From Chloroflexota bacterium (GTDB taxonomy: Bacteria; Chloroflexota; Anaerolineae; Aggregatilineales; Phototrophicaceae): 64,000 bases of DNA. The notes under the pieces were generated by a model. It had not been told where the DNA came from. It did not search any database and saw nothing but the letters and a program-made list of their open reading frames with translations. Position 1 is the first letter of the stretch. The number at the start of each line of letters is the position of its first letter. Of the stretch, positions 15,087 to 23,158 are shown in pieces. Made by a program: the position numbers and the translations under genes. Where the stretch lies: the NCBI GenBank assembly GCA_028875245.1, contig JAPPEU010000048.1, positions 1-64,000 of the forward strand. The letters run 5' to 3'.

Positions 15087-15881
15087 CTACAAATGATCGC
15101 TGTAATCGAAGCTGTAATCCACCGCCGGGCTGCGCAGCTGCGCGTCCATGCCGCCATCGACCACGATGCGCGAACCGGTGATATAGGCGGCGTCATCGGA
15201 AGCGAGGAAGGCGACGGCGGCGGCGATATCGGCCGGCCGACCCTGGCGCGGCAGCGGGATGACAGCCTCGGGCGGGATCGGCGAATCGCCGACGGAGGTG
15301 CCATGATCGACGCGCGTGCTGCCCGGCACGACCGCATTGACACGGATATTCAGTCCCGCCAGGTCAAGCGCCATCGCCCGCGTCGCCGCTTCGATGCCGC
15401 CTTTGCTGGTGTCGTAGCCGAACATGTGCCGGTGGGCGCGCGAGGCGCCGCCGCTGCTCATATTGATGATGACGCCGCCCTGCCCCCGCTTCGCCATCAG
15501 ACGGGCCGCCGCCTGCGAGCAATAGAACATGCCCGTCAGATTTACAGCGAGCGTACGCTGCCAGGCCTCGTCGCTGTACTCAAGGAAATTGGCGATGACG
15601 CCCGGCTTGTGTACGAAGGCGGCATTGTTGACCAGCACATCAACTGCGCCGAAGATTTCAACAGCTTGGGTGTAGAGCGCCTCGACCGACGCCTGTTGGC
15701 ACACATCGGTGCGGACGTAGATGACCGAATCGCCGAGTTCGGCCGCCAGCGCCGTCCCGCCCGCGTCGTCGATATCGGCGATGACGACATTGGCGCCTTC
15801 TTTGGCCAGACGGCGGACGCAGCCCGCGCCGATGCCATTCGCGCCGCCGGTGATGATGGCGGTTTTACCTGTTAGTTGCAT
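15087..15881 (-). CDS. SDR family oxidoreductase
   Basis: A 264-residue classical short-chain dehydrogenase: the cofactor loop TGGANGIGAG at 12-21, the D64-type 'VRTDV', NNAA, a catalytic Ser in 'NMSSGG' and YDTSK as the YxxxK site near 155-159. Asp at the end of strand beta-2 (ADID) suggests NAD+ rather than NADP+. The ATG at 15881 has GAGGGG upstream. Substrate unknown; nearby genes point to sugars or sugar acids. Confidence 0.85.
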   Translation of the reverse strand: MQLTGKTAIITGGANGIGAGCVRRLAKEGANVVIADIDDAGGTALAAELGDSVIYVRTDVCQQASVEALYTQAVEIFGAVDVLVNNAAFVHKPGVIANFLEYSDEAWQRTLAVNLTGMFYCSQAAARLMAKRGQGGVIINMSSGGASRAHRHMFGYDTSKGGIEAATRAMALDLAGLNIRVNAVVPGSTRVDHGTSVGDSPIPPEAVIPLPRQGRPADIAAAVAFLASDDAAYITGSRIVVDGGMDAQLRSPAVDYSFDYSDHL

Positions 15882-15899
15882 CTAACCCCTCCCCCGCCC

Positions 15900-15923
15900 C
15901 TCCCCAAAGCATAAGGAGGGGAG
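15900..15923. repeat. Short C-rich/G-rich palindromic element
   Basis: CTCCCC (15900-15905) pairs with GGGGAG (15918-15923) around a 12-base loop with 'aaagcataa'. It resembles the element at 8404-8428. It lies just upstream of the SDR gene start and downstream of the amine oxidase gene on the same strand. Confidence 0.4.
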
Positions 15924-16008
15924 CTAAGTGAACGCAAATGTCAAGTCAAGTCATAAATCTTTCAGTCTCGTCCGTCGGCAAAGTCTCCTCCATTGCGATG
16001 GGGGAGAT

Positions 16009-17187
16009 TTAGACGGGCTTGGTTAAGCGAGCCAGCCTAAAAGCCGAGATGTCAAAATCGCTTTCCCCGTCCAGCGCCATTTGCGCCAGGGTCTCGCCGA
16101 CGGCCGCCGAGTGTTTGAAGCCATGCCCGGAGCAGGGCGAGGCGATGACCACCCGCTCGGACTCCGGATGAAAGTCAATGAGAAAATGTTCATCAGGCGT
16201 GACCGTATACAAGCAGACCTCAGCCCGGATGAGATTATCGCGCAGGCCCTTGAGCCGCGGCTCGGTCAAGCGATAGAACATATCGGCGCGCTCCTCCGCC
16301 GCGACCGCGCGCTTGACGGCATCGGGATGCGTTGCGGTATGGTATTGCTCGGTTACGAGTTTGACGCCCGCTTCGCCATCGGGCGGCGCGGGAAAGGTGC
16401 TCCAGAATTCGTCCAGCGACTCGCCGATCCAGATGACCCAGGGAAAAACCCGCGGATCGAATTGGCTGATGTCTTCCGCTTCGAACCAGTAGATCACTTG
16501 ACGGCAGACGCGCAAAGCGGGACGGCAGGCCCCCGGCAGCAGATCGGCCATCCAGGCGCCCGCCGACAGAATCAGCTTATCGGCGCGGTAGCGGCCGCGC
16601 TCGCTGGTCACGGTCAGGCCATCGGCGGCTGCCTCATAGCCGGTGACTTTTTCCCCGAATTGGACGGTCGCGCCGGCTTGACGCGCCAGGTCGAGCTGTG
16701 CCTGGATGCAGCGTTCCGGGCGCAGGACGCCGGCTCCCGGTTCGTAGTAAGCGCGGTCGATGGAGCGCGGCTTTAGCAGCGGATGACGCCGGCGAATCTC
16801 CTCAGCGCCGATGACCTCATGCGCGATGCCATGGCGTTCCGCCACGCGCGCCGACGCTTCGACAAAATCGCCCGCGCCATGAAAGGTTGCGCTTGCGCTC
16901 GGCGGCGCGATGATGAGACCGCCGCTTTGCTCAAAGAGCCGTCGCCCGCTGAGCGATTCCAACTCACGCCAGATCTGGTCCGAGCGCCTTACCAGCGGCA
17001 CATAGAACTCGCCTTCGCCGATAGCCGCTCGCGTGATGCGTGTATCGCCGTGGCTTGAGCCCAGGGTATGCGGTGGTTGGAAGCGATCGATGCCGAGGGC
17101 CCTCGCGCCGCGTTTGCTCGCTTGATAAAGCGCCGCCGCGCCCATCGCGCCCAAGCCGACCACGATCACATCATAGCCTTGCGCCAT
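16009..17187 (-). CDS. solA: N-methyl amino acid oxidase (sarcosine / N-methyltryptophan oxidase type)
   Basis: A 392-residue FAD enzyme of the MSOX/MTOX family, which oxidises N-methyl amino acids to amino acid, formaldehyde and H2O2. It begins with the Rossmann motif VGLGAMGAAAL and the family block GSSHGDTRITR near residues 44-54. The Cys that covalently binds FAD is seen in the C-terminal PCSGHGFKHSAAVGE. Formaldehyde from this reaction could be oxidised to formate for the dehydrogenase nearby, which is inference. The start codon shares one base with the hyuB stop (TAATG), so the two are one operon. Confidence 0.85.
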   Translation of the reverse strand: MAQGYDVIVVGLGAMGAAALYQASKRGARALGIDRFQPPHTLGSSHGDTRITRAAIGEGEFYVPLVRRSDQIWRELESLSGRRLFEQSGGLIIAPPSASATFHGAGDFVEASARVAERHGIAHEVIGAEEIRRRHPLLKPRSIDRAYYEPGAGVLRPERCIQAQLDLARQAGATVQFGEKVTGYEAAADGLTVTSERGRYRADKLILSAGAWMADLLPGACRPALRVCRQVIYWFEAEDISQFDPRVFPWVIWIGESLDEFWSTFPAPPDGEAGVKLVTEQYHTATHPDAVKRAVAAEERADMFYRLTEPRLKGLRDNLIRAEVCLYTVTPDEHFLIDFHPESERVVIASPCSGHGFKHSAAVGETLAQMALDGESDFDISAFRLARLTKPV

Positions 17188-18884
17188 TATGACTCCCGTT
17201 CCTTTCGCAGCGCCAAGGTCGCCGCCTCGTCAATGGTCATGGTCGCCGGATCGATCGCCACGCCGTAGTCGCGGGCGGCCGCCTCAAGCGATATGTAACC
17301 CTCCCGCAGATCTTGCAGGACACGCTCGGGGGCGCGCTCGCAGGCTGGGCCAAAGCCGCCGCCGCCGGGCAATTCCAAAATCACGCGTTGACCGGGCTCC
17401 AGCAGGTAGTGGCTCTTGGGATGGGGACGCCCGCCATCGGAGAGTCGCACTTGGCCCGCCGCGCCTGCCTGCCCGCCCAGCAGCCCCAGCGCCGGATTGC
17501 CCGTGCGATCGTACATGCAGGAGTGGTTGGCTGGCGCGCCAGTGATGATTTCCAGCTCCATCACCTGGCCCAAGCCGCCGCGGAAGCGCCCGGGGCCGCC
17601 GGAATCGGGCCGCAGCTCGCGGCGATGCATCAACAGGGGCGCGGCCGTCTCGATCGCTTCGACCGGCACGCCCATGATGCCGCTGGGAAAAGCGGTCGCC
17701 GATAGTCCATCGCGATTGTGGGCGGCGCCCATGCCCCCGGCCGAGAAGAAGATATAGGCGAATTCTTCACCGGTCTCGTCCATGCCATCCATCATCGTAT
17801 TCCAAAGCCCGGCCGAGCCATTGGCGATCACTTGCTCCGGCACAACTTCCGCCAAAGCGGTCAGCAGCGGCTGGCTGACGAAGTGGCCGATGAGATGCCG
17901 AGCGCTGACCGGCGCGGGACGCCTGCAATTGAGGATCGAGCCGAGCGGCGCTTGCACATCGATGGGCCGGAAGGCGCCTTCGTTATTGGGGATGCCCGGC
18001 GCCAAAACTGCCATCAGCGTATAAGTCGTGTAGGCATGCGTGTAATTGAGCACAACATTGATGCCGCGGTCCACCTGCGGCGACGAACCGGCGTAATCGA
18101 CCGTCAAGCCGTCGCCGTCAACGGTGATGGCGCAGGCGATGGTCAGCGGCGCGTCAAAGCCGTCGATCGTGATGGTGTTTCGGTAGCTGCCATCGGGCAG
18201 GGCGCGCACCGCGTTGCGGACCGCCGTCTCCGTGCGGTCGAGGATCAGCGCGGAGACCGCCTCAATATCGGGCAAGCCATATTCATCCAGCATTTCGATC
18301 AACTTGCGCGCGCCCACTTGATTGCCGACTTCCTGGGCGTAGATATCGCCGATGACCTGATCGGGCACGCGGACGTTGGCGCGGATGATATCGAAGAGCT
18401 CGCGATTGGCCTCGCCCGCCTTGAAGAGCTTCATCAGCGGGATCGCCAGCCCCTCTTCATAGAGCGAGCGGGCATCGCCGCCCATGGTCGCGCCGCCGAT
18501 ATCGACCGCGTGGCAGGTGTTGGCGAACCAGGCGACGCCGCGTCCGCGATAAAAGACGGGCGATACGATGGTCAAATCGAAGAGGTGGCCCGACGCTTCC
18601 CAAGGGTCGTTGGTGATTAGCGTGTCGCCGGGTTCCAGGCTGTCGATGGGATAATTGGGCGCCACATATTTGCGCACGCAATTCGCCATCGTGTTGATAT
18701 GCCCCGGCGTGCCGGTAACGGATTGGGCGATCATATTGCCGTCCCGGTCGAAGACGCCGGCCGATAAATCACCCGCCTCGCGCACGACCGTGGTGAAAGA
18801 GGAGTGGATCAGCGCGGCTGCCTGCTCATCGACCACCGATATGAGCCGGCTCCAGATGACTTCGAGTGTGATGGGGTCGATCAT
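17187..18884 (-). CDS. hyuB: Hydantoinase B / oxoprolinase family protein
   Basis: A 565-residue HyuB-type subunit with TGTPGHINTM near residues 58-67, LITNDPWEASGHLFD near 88-102 and SGGPGRFRGGLGQVMELE in the second half. With HyuA it forms ATP-dependent N-methylhydantoinase or 5-oxoprolinase-like enzymes that open cyclic amides. Together with the SolA-type oxidase next to it, this fits a creatinine/N-methylhydantoin to sarcosine to glycine route. The partner hyuA (19709-21802) is on the same strand, but 0.8 kb away, with an opposite-strand gene between them. Confidence 0.88.
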   Translation of the reverse strand: MIDPITLEVIWSRLISVVDEQAAALIHSSFTTVVREAGDLSAGVFDRDGNMIAQSVTGTPGHINTMANCVRKYVAPNYPIDSLEPGDTLITNDPWEASGHLFDLTIVSPVFYRGRGVAWFANTCHAVDIGGATMGGDARSLYEEGLAIPLMKLFKAGEANRELFDIIRANVRVPDQVIGDIYAQEVGNQVGARKLIEMLDEYGLPDIEAVSALILDRTETAVRNAVRALPDGSYRNTITIDGFDAPLTIACAITVDGDGLTVDYAGSSPQVDRGINVVLNYTHAYTTYTLMAVLAPGIPNNEGAFRPIDVQAPLGSILNCRRPAPVSARHLIGHFVSQPLLTALAEVVPEQVIANGSAGLWNTMMDGMDETGEEFAYIFFSAGGMGAAHNRDGLSATAFPSGIMGVPVEAIETAAPLLMHRRELRPDSGGPGRFRGGLGQVMELEIITGAPANHSCMYDRTGNPALGLLGGQAGAAGQVRLSDGGRPHPKSHYLLEPGQRVILELPGGGGFGPACERAPERVLQDLREGYISLEAAARDYGVAIDPATMTIDEAATLALRKERES

Positions 18885-18942
18885 GGCCTGTGATCCTGGG
18901 CCAAGCCCACGCTGGCCCCTCGTCGGTTCCGGGATTACAAAT

Positions 18943-18974
18943 TTGACTTCGTGAATCGAAAAACTGGTATAATT
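18943..18974 (+). promoter_or_regulatory. Candidate promoter of the coiled-coil gene
   Basis: TATAAT at 18969-18974 is preceded by TGG, an extended -10 element. TTGACT at 18943-18948 is a perfect-looking -35, but the spacing is 20 bp, longer than the usual 16-18. AT-rich sequence surrounds it. The gene starts about 60 bp later. Confidence 0.45.
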
Positions 18975-19035
18975 TTGCCACTATGTTATGATAAATGAAC
19001 GATATGTCATAGTTACATGGCCAAGGAGAATCAAT

Positions 19036-19437
19036 ATGTCACAAGCAGCGCGGCACTATGACACGGATCCGCCGCGAAGCCCCAGACTGTCTTCGGATGA
19101 ACAGCGTATTGCTGATGCGGTAGTAGCCGCCCTCCAATCTGAATTGAAACCGATAAAAGACACGCAGGAGCAGCATACGAAAATACTCCAGCAGCATACA
19201 GAACTTCTCGAGCAGCATACGAAAATACTCCAGCAGCATACAGAACTTCTCGAGCAGCATACGAAAATACTCCAGCAGCATACAGAACTTCTCGAGCACC
19301 ATGCAGAACTTCTCGGGCAGCATGCGAAAACACTCCAGCAGCATACGAAAATACTCGAAAACATCCAACAAGAGATGCGCGGCGTCAACAGGATACTGGC
19401 TAGTGAGGGATTTATTCCAGACAATCCAGACCTCTAG
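19036..19437 (+). CDS. Small coiled-coil protein with tandem 14-residue repeats
   Basis: A 133-residue protein of unknown function. The ATG at 19036 has AAGGAG 8 bases upstream. Residues 1-45 are polar; then comes a long helix built of the unit QHTKILQQHTELLE, two heptads with I/L at the a and d positions. Three units are exact, with degenerate ones after. The tail is short (residues ~110-133: EMRGVNRILASEGF). It should form a parallel coiled-coil oligomer. It resembles trimeric spacer or phage-host-range proteins only in general form. It sits in opposite orientation between hyuA and hyuB. Confidence 0.7.
   Translation: MSQAARHYDTDPPRSPRLSSDEQRIADAVVAALQSELKPIKDTQEQHTKILQQHTELLEQHTKILQQHTELLEQHTKILQQHTELLEHHAELLGQHAKTLQQHTKILENIQQEMRGVNRILASEGFIPDNPDL
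19171..19296. repeat. Three perfect 42-bp tandem repeats
   Basis: Copies at 19171-19212, 19213-19254 and 19255-19296 are identical in sequence, followed by diverged copies to about 19365. The unit is 14 codons, so copy-number change keeps the frame. Identity without synonymous drift implies recent expansion. Confidence 0.9.
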
Positions 19438-19572
19438 GATTCGTTGACGATGCACCTCGGTTTGCGGTAGCATTCGATTGGGCGCAGGTAAGGTCCAGCA
19501 CTAACCTCTAGACCGCTCTGGACAGACGGGCTTAGGGGAAGACGAGGGAACCCGTTGGGAAATCCCGCGACT

Positions 19573-19613
19573 CCAAAGGGCTTGCGACTTATACGGCAAG
19601 CCCTTTGGCTTTT
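19573..19613 (+). terminator. Rho-independent terminator
   Basis: A 13-bp perfect stem, CCAAAGGGCTTGC (19573-19585) with GCAAGCCCTTTGG (19596-19608), a 10-base loop and CTTTT directly after. It is oriented for the + strand, 135 bp behind the coiled-coil gene. The rest of 19438-19708 shows no gene. Confidence 0.75.
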
Positions 19614-19708
19614 GCGCACTATCACACATGCGCGACCTGTTTGGGCGCCCCCCCGGATCGCACCCACATATCTGCATCGTTTTGCAATGAAAACCCTTAA
19701 CGCTTTCA

Positions 19709-21802
19709 TTATGATATCTGTCCCCGCGTCAAGAGCAGGCAGCCGCCTTCCGCTACCTGCGCGGACCAGCCCGGGGGCAAGACCGTGGTTGAAGCCGCCT
19801 CCTCAATAATCAGCGGGCCCGCCGCCGACCAAGCCCTGCCAAGCTGCTCGCGGCGATAGACCGGCGTCGCCTGCGGCGCTTGATCGGCGTCGAAACGGAC
19901 CGGCCGAAACGCGACCGGCTCATCGCAAGCATTCGGTGTCGCATCGGGCGGGGCGCTTTCGATAATCGGCGTCGGCCCGCTGATCAAGACGCGCCAATTC
20001 ACCGCTTCGATGGGGACGCCATCGGCCAACTGACCGTAAAACGCGCGATACTCGTCTTCAAAGACGCGCCGCATTTGGGCGATGTGCCGGTCGGTCAGCG
20101 TTTCCATCGGGAAGGGCACACGCACTTCATAACCCTGCCCCAGGTAGCGCATATCGATATTGAGCCGCACAGTGATGTCAGGCGACGGCACGCCGGCCGC
20201 CTCGACGATGCGCCTGCCTTCGCGCTCCAATTCCGCGAGGATGTCATTGAGTGCCGCCAAATCCAGCGCGTCCAACTTGGCGACATAGCTGCGCGTGAAG
20301 TCAAAGGCGATCGGCGCTGTCAGGAAGCCAAAGGCGGAACCGACGCCGGCCAGTGGCGGGATGATGATTTTGCGGATGCCCAGCCCGGCCGCCACGCCGC
20401 AGGCATGCGCCGGCCCAGCGCCACCGGTGGCGACCATGCAATAACGGCGGATCTCGAGCCCGCGTTCAGCCGCGTGGACGCGCGCCGCAGCCGCCATGTT
20501 CTCGTTGACCAGTTGATGCACGCCCCAGGCCATGCCTTCAAGGGACAGGGCCAGCGCCGCCGACAAGCCGGCAAATGATTGGCGCGCCGCCGCTGTGTCC
20601 AGGCGGATGTCCCCGCCGGCGAAATAATCGGGATTGAGATAACCGAGCAGCAGGTCGGCATCGGTGACCGTCGGCGCGCTCCCGCCGCGGCCATAGGCAG
20701 CGGGGCCGGGCGCGGAGCCGGCGCTCTCGGGCCCGACCGCGGGCAGGCCGAGCGGATTCAAATGGGCGATGCTGCCGCCGCCGGCGCCGATTTCGATCAT
20801 TTCGATCATCGGCACCATCAAGGGCAAGCCGCTGCCGCGCTTGAAGCGGTGCACATGCGCCACCTCCGACTGATGACTGATGGCCAGCTCGCCAGCCCGC
20901 GTCAAAGCCGCTTTCGCCGTCGTCCCGCCCATATCAAAAGCCAGCACATCCTTTTGGCCCAAGAGCCTCCCCCAGTAGAGGCCGGCCAGGGCGCCGCCGG
21001 CGGGACCGCTCTCCACCAGCCGCACGGGAAAAGCGCGCGCCGCTGCTACGGTGGTCGTCCCGCCGCTGCTCAACATGATGTTCAAGGGCGCGTCGATGCC
21101 GCTGGCCTTCAAACCGGAGGCGACCCGCTCCATATAACGCTCGGCAATCGGCTGGACGTAGGCGTTGGCGATGGTCGTCGAGGCGCGCGGGTATTCCCTC
21201 ATGCCGGGCGCCACTTGATGAGAAACGGATGTCGAGACCGCCGGCAATCTCTCGCGCAGGATCTCCAGCGCCGCCAATTCATGGGCCGGGTTGGTGTAGG
21301 CATGCAGGAAGCAGACGGCGACGGCTTCGATGCCATCGGCGAGCAGCTCGGCGCAGATTTCGCGCAGGCGAGCTTCATCCAGCGGGCGCCAGACGCGGCC
21401 ATCGGCGAGCATGCGTTCCGGCAGGTCATAGCGAAGTCGGCGCTCGGCCAGCGGCGGCGGTTTCTTCAGCGCCAGGTCATACATATCGTAGCGGCCCTCA
21501 TTGCCGATCTCGACCGCATCGCGGAAGCCGGCAGTCGCCAGCAGCGCTGTTTTCGCCCCCTTGCGCTCGATAAGCGTGTTGGTGATCAGCGTGGTTCCGT
21601 GCACGACGTAGCGGATGGACGCGGGCGCGAGGCGGGCTTTATCCAGCAAGTCCCGGACGCCGGCCAGCACAGCGCCAGAGGGATCGGGATAAGTGGTGAG
21701 CCGTTTTTCGACGATGACGCGCCCGCTCTCCAGGTCGAGGGCGACGAGGTCGGTGAAGGTGCCGCCGATGTCAACTGCCAACAGGATGGGCGGCGCTGTC
21801 AT
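19709..21802 (-). CDS. hyuA: Hydantoinase A / oxoprolinase family protein
   Basis: A 697-residue HyuA with the actin-like ATP-binding start LLAVDIGGTFTDLVALD, the block YVVHGTTLITNTLIERKG, the second phosphate loop FDMGGTTAKAAL near 300-311, and VATGGAGPAHACGVA. Together with HyuB it makes an ATP-dependent cyclic amidohydrolase. ATG at 21802 is chosen; the frame is open to a TTG at 21835. The domain order and length fit the family. Confidence 0.9.
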   Translation of the reverse strand: MTAPPILLAVDIGGTFTDLVALDLESGRVIVEKRLTTYPDPSGAVLAGVRDLLDKARLAPASIRYVVHGTTLITNTLIERKGAKTALLATAGFRDAVEIGNEGRYDMYDLALKKPPPLAERRLRYDLPERMLADGRVWRPLDEARLREICAELLADGIEAVAVCFLHAYTNPAHELAALEILRERLPAVSTSVSHQVAPGMREYPRASTTIANAYVQPIAERYMERVASGLKASGIDAPLNIMLSSGGTTTVAAARAFPVRLVESGPAGGALAGLYWGRLLGQKDVLAFDMGGTTAKAALTRAGELAISHQSEVAHVHRFKRGSGLPLMVPMIEMIEIGAGGGSIAHLNPLGLPAVGPESAGSAPGPAAYGRGGSAPTVTDADLLLGYLNPDYFAGGDIRLDTAAARQSFAGLSAALALSLEGMAWGVHQLVNENMAAAARVHAAERGLEIRRYCMVATGGAGPAHACGVAAGLGIRKIIIPPLAGVGSAFGFLTAPIAFDFTRSYVAKLDALDLAALNDILAELEREGRRIVEAAGVPSPDITVRLNIDMRYLGQGYEVRVPFPMETLTDRHIAQMRRVFEDEYRAFYGQLADGVPIEAVNWRVLISGPTPIIESAPPDATPNACDEPVAFRPVRFDADQAPQATPVYRREQLGRAWSAAGPLIIEEAASTTVLPPGWSAQVAEGGCLLLTRGQIS

Positions 21803-22144
21803 GGGCGAGTGAACCTCGGGCAGGCTGATGGACAAGGTCGCGCATCATCATAAGAGTTGCGACCGACGCTGTCAAGCAAAGGAGCCTGTAGGGGCGTTTG
21901 ACCCGCAGTGTCTACGCGCGGCGCCGAAAGGCCCTTGCTTGTGACAGCGCGCGCTTGTGGGCGAGCCGCCGTCTCGCCCCTACGGCATTCGCTAGGATTG
22001 AAGACGGAATTAAGAAGATTCACAAAAAATAGAAAGGGAGCGGAGGACCATGGCGGTCGCCTGGTTTTGCGTGGAAGCGCCGCGCTGTTAGAATCCGCCA
22101 AGAATTGCAGCCGAGAATTCGGGCAGCCAGAAGGGACCATCGAC
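21803..22144. other. Divergent intergenic region with dispersed GTAGGGGCG repeats
   Basis: A 342-bp gap without a gene between divergent hyuA and the Gfo/Idh gene. Positions 21886-21942 match 31548-31602 in inverted orientation at high identity (core: GTAGGGGCGTTTGACCC, then TGTCTACGCGCGGCGC). A second related piece with CTCGCCCCTACGGCATTCG lies at 21973-21991. The promoter of the next gene is at its right end. Confidence 0.6.
22067..22094 (+). promoter_or_regulatory. Candidate promoter of the Gfo/Idh/MocA gene
   Basis: TTGCGT (22067-22072), a 16-bp spacer and TAGAAT (22089-22094) with a TG one base before the -10. It is 50 bp upstream of the chosen start. Confidence 0.45.
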
Positions 22145-23158
22145 ATGAGAACGGACATCATCAAGGTCGGCGTCATCGGAACGGGCGCTATCGGGGGCCT
22201 GCACGCCAAAAATCTCATGCGGCGGACGCGGGGCGCGACCGTCGCCGCCGTCATGGATATCGACCAAGCGCGGGCGAACGCGGTTGCGGCCGCTTGTGAT
22301 GGCGCGCGCGTCTGCCGCGACGCGGGCGAGCTGATCGCCGACCCGGAGGTGGACGCGGTGCTGATCGCCTCGACAGACGCGACCCACGCCGAATTCACCA
22401 TCGCCTGCATCAAGGCGGGCAAACCCGTGCTTTGCGAGAAACCGCTGGCGACCACCGTGACCGATGCCGAGCGGATCGTCAATGCCGAGCTGGCGGCGGG
22501 CCGGCGTCTGGTGCAGGTCGGCTTCATGCGCGAGTATGATCACGCCCATCGGGATTTATACAGCCTGCTGCATCGCGGCGAAATCGGCGCGGCTTTGAAA
22601 TTCCGCAGCGTGCACATCAATCCCCGATTCATCCGCGAATTGTCGATTGAGTCGGTGATCACCAATTCCCTGATCCACGATATTCACTCGGCGCGCTGGA
22701 TCATGGGCGAGGAGATCAGCAGTGCATACACGCAGTGGGCGCGAGTTGACCCCACCCGCCCCGAAAACGCCCGCCTGGCGGATATACAGGTGCAATTCGC
22801 CAGCGGCGCGCTCGGCAGCCTGGAATACAACGGCGACTCCGGTTATGGCTACGAAGTGACGGTCGAAGTCACCGGCGAACTCGGCAGGTTGACAACAGCC
22901 GATCATCCCAGCCCGGCTTTGCGTAGAGCGGGAACAGTCTCGCGGACGATCAGTCCCAATTGGCCTGAGCGCTTCGCCCAAGCCTACATCAACGAAGTCC
23001 AGGACTGGATCAACCACGTAGCGCGCGGCGACGCGACCGGCCCTTCGGCTTGGGATGGCTATATGTCGCTGGTTGTCGCCGAGGCCGCCATTCGTTCAGC
23101 GGCGACGGGCATGCCTCAGTCGACGAATGCCGGCGAGCGGCCGTCCATGTACCAATGA
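22145..23158 (+). CDS. Gfo/Idh/MocA family oxidoreductase
   Basis: A 337-residue NAD(P)-dependent sugar or inositol dehydrogenase. The N-terminal Rossmann fold shows VGVIGTGAIGGLHAKNL at 8-24; the catalytic EKP motif is in VLCEKPLATT near 96-105. The C-terminal domain has the NSLIHDIHSARW motif with the conserved D-x2-H. Closest in pattern to inositol 2-dehydrogenase-like proteins. ATG at 22145 follows GGGAC; the frame stays open further upstream, but through the repeat-rich gap. Its last 43 bp overlap the end of the convergent GH4 gene. Confidence 0.85.
   Translation: MRTDIIKVGVIGTGAIGGLHAKNLMRRTRGATVAAVMDIDQARANAVAAACDGARVCRDAGELIADPEVDAVLIASTDATHAEFTIACIKAGKPVLCEKPLATTVTDAERIVNAELAAGRRLVQVGFMREYDHAHRDLYSLLHRGEIGAALKFRSVHINPRFIRELSIESVITNSLIHDIHSARWIMGEEISSAYTQWARVDPTRPENARLADIQVQFASGALGSLEYNGDSGYGYEVTVEVTGELGRLTTADHPSPALRRAGTVSRTISPNWPERFAQAYINEVQDWINHVARGDATGPSAWDGYMSLVVAEAAIRSAATGMPQSTNAGERPSMYQ

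Noticed and set aside
19171-19365. Tandem 42-bp repeats as a CRISPR array
   Set aside because: The units are contiguous with no spacers and encode a regular coiled coil in an open frame.
19438-19708. Possible tRNA or tmRNA-like structure around the strong hairpin
   Set aside because: The folding is a simple 13-bp stem-loop with a T-run, with no cloverleaf arms or CCA end; a terminator explains it.
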